From contig JAEXPQ010000271.1 of the NCBI GenBank assembly GCA_023446735.1, positions 1 through 7,688 on the forward strand: a DNA stretch of 7,688 nucleotides, written 5' to 3'. The first letter of the stretch is position 1. Every line of letters starts with the position of its first letter. The notes under the pieces were generated by a model. It was not told the DNA's origin, ran no database searches, and was given only the letters and a program-made list of their open reading frames with translations. The DNA comes from Verrucomicrobiota bacterium. GTDB lineage: Bacteria; Verrucomicrobiota; Verrucomicrobiia; Opitutales; Opitutaceae. Below are positions 6,952 to 7,688 of the stretch, piece after piece. The position numbers and the translations under genes are program-made.

Positions 6952-7152
6952 CCGGGAGACTTCGCCCTCGGAGCACGAGGTGTGGAAGATCGCTGGGACG
7001 ATATTCGCCAGGCTTTCGACCTGCAACGCCCGGTCGAAACCCACCGCATGGGCTTCCTTTCCACGATCGCCTCGCGGCGCCGCAGTTGCCCTTCGGCTCG
7101 ACCGTCCCTCTGTCCGGCGGTCAACAAACATATCCGACTTCTCATGTTCACT
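6952..7152. other. Noncoding stretch after the NHL gene
   Basis: No gene is supported here. A GTG-started frame at 6982-7224 runs through the hairpin cluster and has no recognisable sequence. The one structured element is a perfect 8-bp inverted repeat, TTTCGACC (7014-7021) with GGTCGAAA (7032-7039) around a 10-nt loop, 62 bases after the stop codon. It lacks a following T-tract, so it is at best a weak terminator or mRNA 3'-end stabiliser. Confidence 0.5.
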
Positions 7153-7189
7153 GCACCGGTAGGTGCGCGGTGCGCCCTGCCGGGCGCAC
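7153..7189. repeat. Two adjacent perfect stem-loops
   Basis: GCACC (7153-7157) pairs with GGTGC (7162-7166) over a GGTA loop. Three bases later, GTGCGCCC (7170-7177) pairs with GGGCGCAC (7182-7189) over a TGCC loop. Both arms match perfectly. They form the outer edge of the palindrome cluster between the convergent genes; repetitive extragenic palindrome (REP)-like DNA is the likely class. Confidence 0.5.
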
Positions 7190-7194
7190 AAGCA

Positions 7195-7222
7195 AAAGGC
7201 CCGGCGTTAAAGCCGGGCCTTT
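7195..7222 (-). terminator. Intrinsic terminator hairpin, probably bidirectional
   Basis: AAAGGCCCGGC (7195-7205) and GCCGGGCCTTT (7212-7222) form a perfect 11-bp stem with a six-base loop. Read on the minus strand, the GC-rich stem ends in TTTT followed by GCTT, the better tail, so it probably ends the mutase transcript, whose stop lies about 75 bases upstream in that direction. On the plus strand the tail is only TTT then GAAG, but the same stem could also halt readthrough from the NHL gene. Confidence 0.8.
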
Positions 7223-7231
7223 GAAGTGAGC

Positions 7232-7256
7232 AGCTGCACGACTGCGTCGTGCAGCT
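7232..7256. repeat. Perfect 11-bp stem-loop, REP-like
   Basis: AGCTGCACGAC (7232-7242) pairs fully with GTCGTGCAGCT (7246-7256) over a TGC loop. No T-tract follows on either strand, so it is not a typical terminator. A long perfect stem with a three-base loop between convergent genes fits a REP-type element mobilised by a RAYT (REP-associated tyrosine) transposase, or a leftover palindrome of that kind. Confidence 0.55.
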
Positions 7257-7266
7257 ATGGGGAGGA

Positions 7267-7295
7267 GCCGAGCGGGAGCTCGGCGTTCCCGGGAA
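7267..7295. repeat. Stem-loop plus adjacent 10-bp palindrome beside the mutase stop
   Basis: GCCGAGC (7267-7273) pairs with GCTCGGC (7278-7284) over GGGA. One base later comes the self-complementary TTCCCGGGAA (7286-7295), only three bases from the mutase stop codon. Both are perfect. With the neighbouring hairpins they form the 3' untranslated end of the minus-strand transcript. Confidence 0.5.
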
Positions 7296-7298
7296 TGA

Positions 7299-7688
7299 TC
7301 AGAGGCGCTCGAGCAGGATCTCGAGGGTGCGCTTGGTGCTCTTCGTGATGACGGTGCCGGGGCCGAAGACGGCGGCGGCGCCGTTCTTGAAGAGGTAGTC
7401 GTAGTCCTGCGCGGGGATGACACCGCCGCACACCACCACGATGTCCTCGCGGCCGTGCTTCTTCAGCTCGCCGACGAGCGCGGGCAACAGGGTCATGTGA
7501 CCCGCGGCCAACGAGCTCATGGCGACCACGTGCACGTCGTTCTCGACGGCCATCTTCGCGGCTTCCTCCGGAGTCTGGAAGAGCGGCCCGATGTCGACGT
7601 CGAAGCCGAGGTCGGCCATGGCGGTCGCAACCACCTTGGCGCCGCGGTCGTGTCCGTCCTGACCGAGCTTGGCGATGAGGATACGCGG
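7299..7688 (-). CDS. scpA: Methylmalonyl-CoA mutase, C-terminal cobalamin-binding domain (5' part outside window)
   Basis: The last 129 residues of a B12-dependent mutase are present; the frame is open to the window edge, and the GTG at 7634 is internal. The segment reads RILIAKLGQDGHDRGAKV, with the DGHDRG motif whose histidine ligates cobalt from below. Then come GPLFQTPEEAAKMAVENDVH, the SSLAAGH motif (the S-x-L of B12 domains), the VVCGGVIP turn (GG motif) and AAVFGPGTVI, ending LLERL. This is the flavodoxin-like B12-binding fold at the C-terminus of the large catalytic subunit (also called MutB), which interconverts (R)-methylmalonyl-CoA and succinyl-CoA in the cytoplasm in propionate or propionyl-CoA metabolism. 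The PLFQTPEEAA.. .AVENDVH run favours methylmalonyl-CoA mutase. An ethylmalonyl-CoA mutase or a homologue cannot be fully excluded because the catalytic barrel is not in view. The gene converges on the NHL gene and ends into a terminator-rich junction. Confidence 0.92.
   Translation of the reverse strand, partial: PRILIAKLGQDGHDRGAKVVATAMADLGFDVDIGPLFQTPEEAAKMAVENDVHVVAMSSLAAGHMTLLPALVGELKKHGREDIVVVCGGVIPAQDYDYLFKNGAAAVFGPGTVITKSTKRTLEILLERL

Noticed and set aside
6982..7224. GTG-started 80-residue frame downstream of the NHL gene
   Set aside because: It runs through the hairpin cluster and the terminator and shows no recognisable sequence; the opposite-strand frames are equally featureless.

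Overview
The window is high-GC bacterial DNA. Its style points to the Verrucomicrobiota, most likely Opitutaceae or relatives. This rests on the gene set (System II cytochrome c maturation with a CcsA carrying a large N-terminal domain, and a secreted NHL-repeat protein ending in a GDG..N..KYA-type tail), on Shine-Dalgarno-poor starts, and on intergenic DNA full of CACGGA/CGCGGATG and GTTTC motifs. The assignment comes from remembered family features, not from a search.

Layout. Positions 2-3499 (+) hold a tight three-gene run: the end of a small conserved protein of unknown function, then resB, then ccsA. The gaps are 3 and 12 nt, so the run is probably one operon. ResB and CcsA together form the System II (CCS) synthase, which exports heme and attaches it to CXXCH apocytochromes outside the cytoplasmic membrane. 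The first gene probably encodes an exported accessory factor, but its role is unknown.

Positions 3500-4359 hold no convincing gene. This stretch contains degenerate repeats, including a heptamer-like GTTTC array and an imperfect inverted repeat. Positions 4360-6951 (+) encode one 863-residue secreted protein with twelve NHL-type repeats, enough for two six-bladed beta-propellers, followed by a Verrucomicrobia-style C-terminal domain. It stands alone as a gene, and its codon use looks different from the ccs genes.

Positions 6952-7298 are a noncoding junction between convergent genes. The last 140 bases are almost entirely perfect stem-loops, one of which is a good intrinsic terminator. Positions 7299-7688 (-) are the C-terminal cobalamin-binding domain of methylmalonyl-CoA mutase, cut by the window edge.

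I see no phage, transposase, CRISPR or defence gene, and no clear undescribed multigene system. The points most worth a second look are the stem-loop cluster, the 12-repeat propeller array with signs of recent internal duplication, and the unknown gene next to resB.
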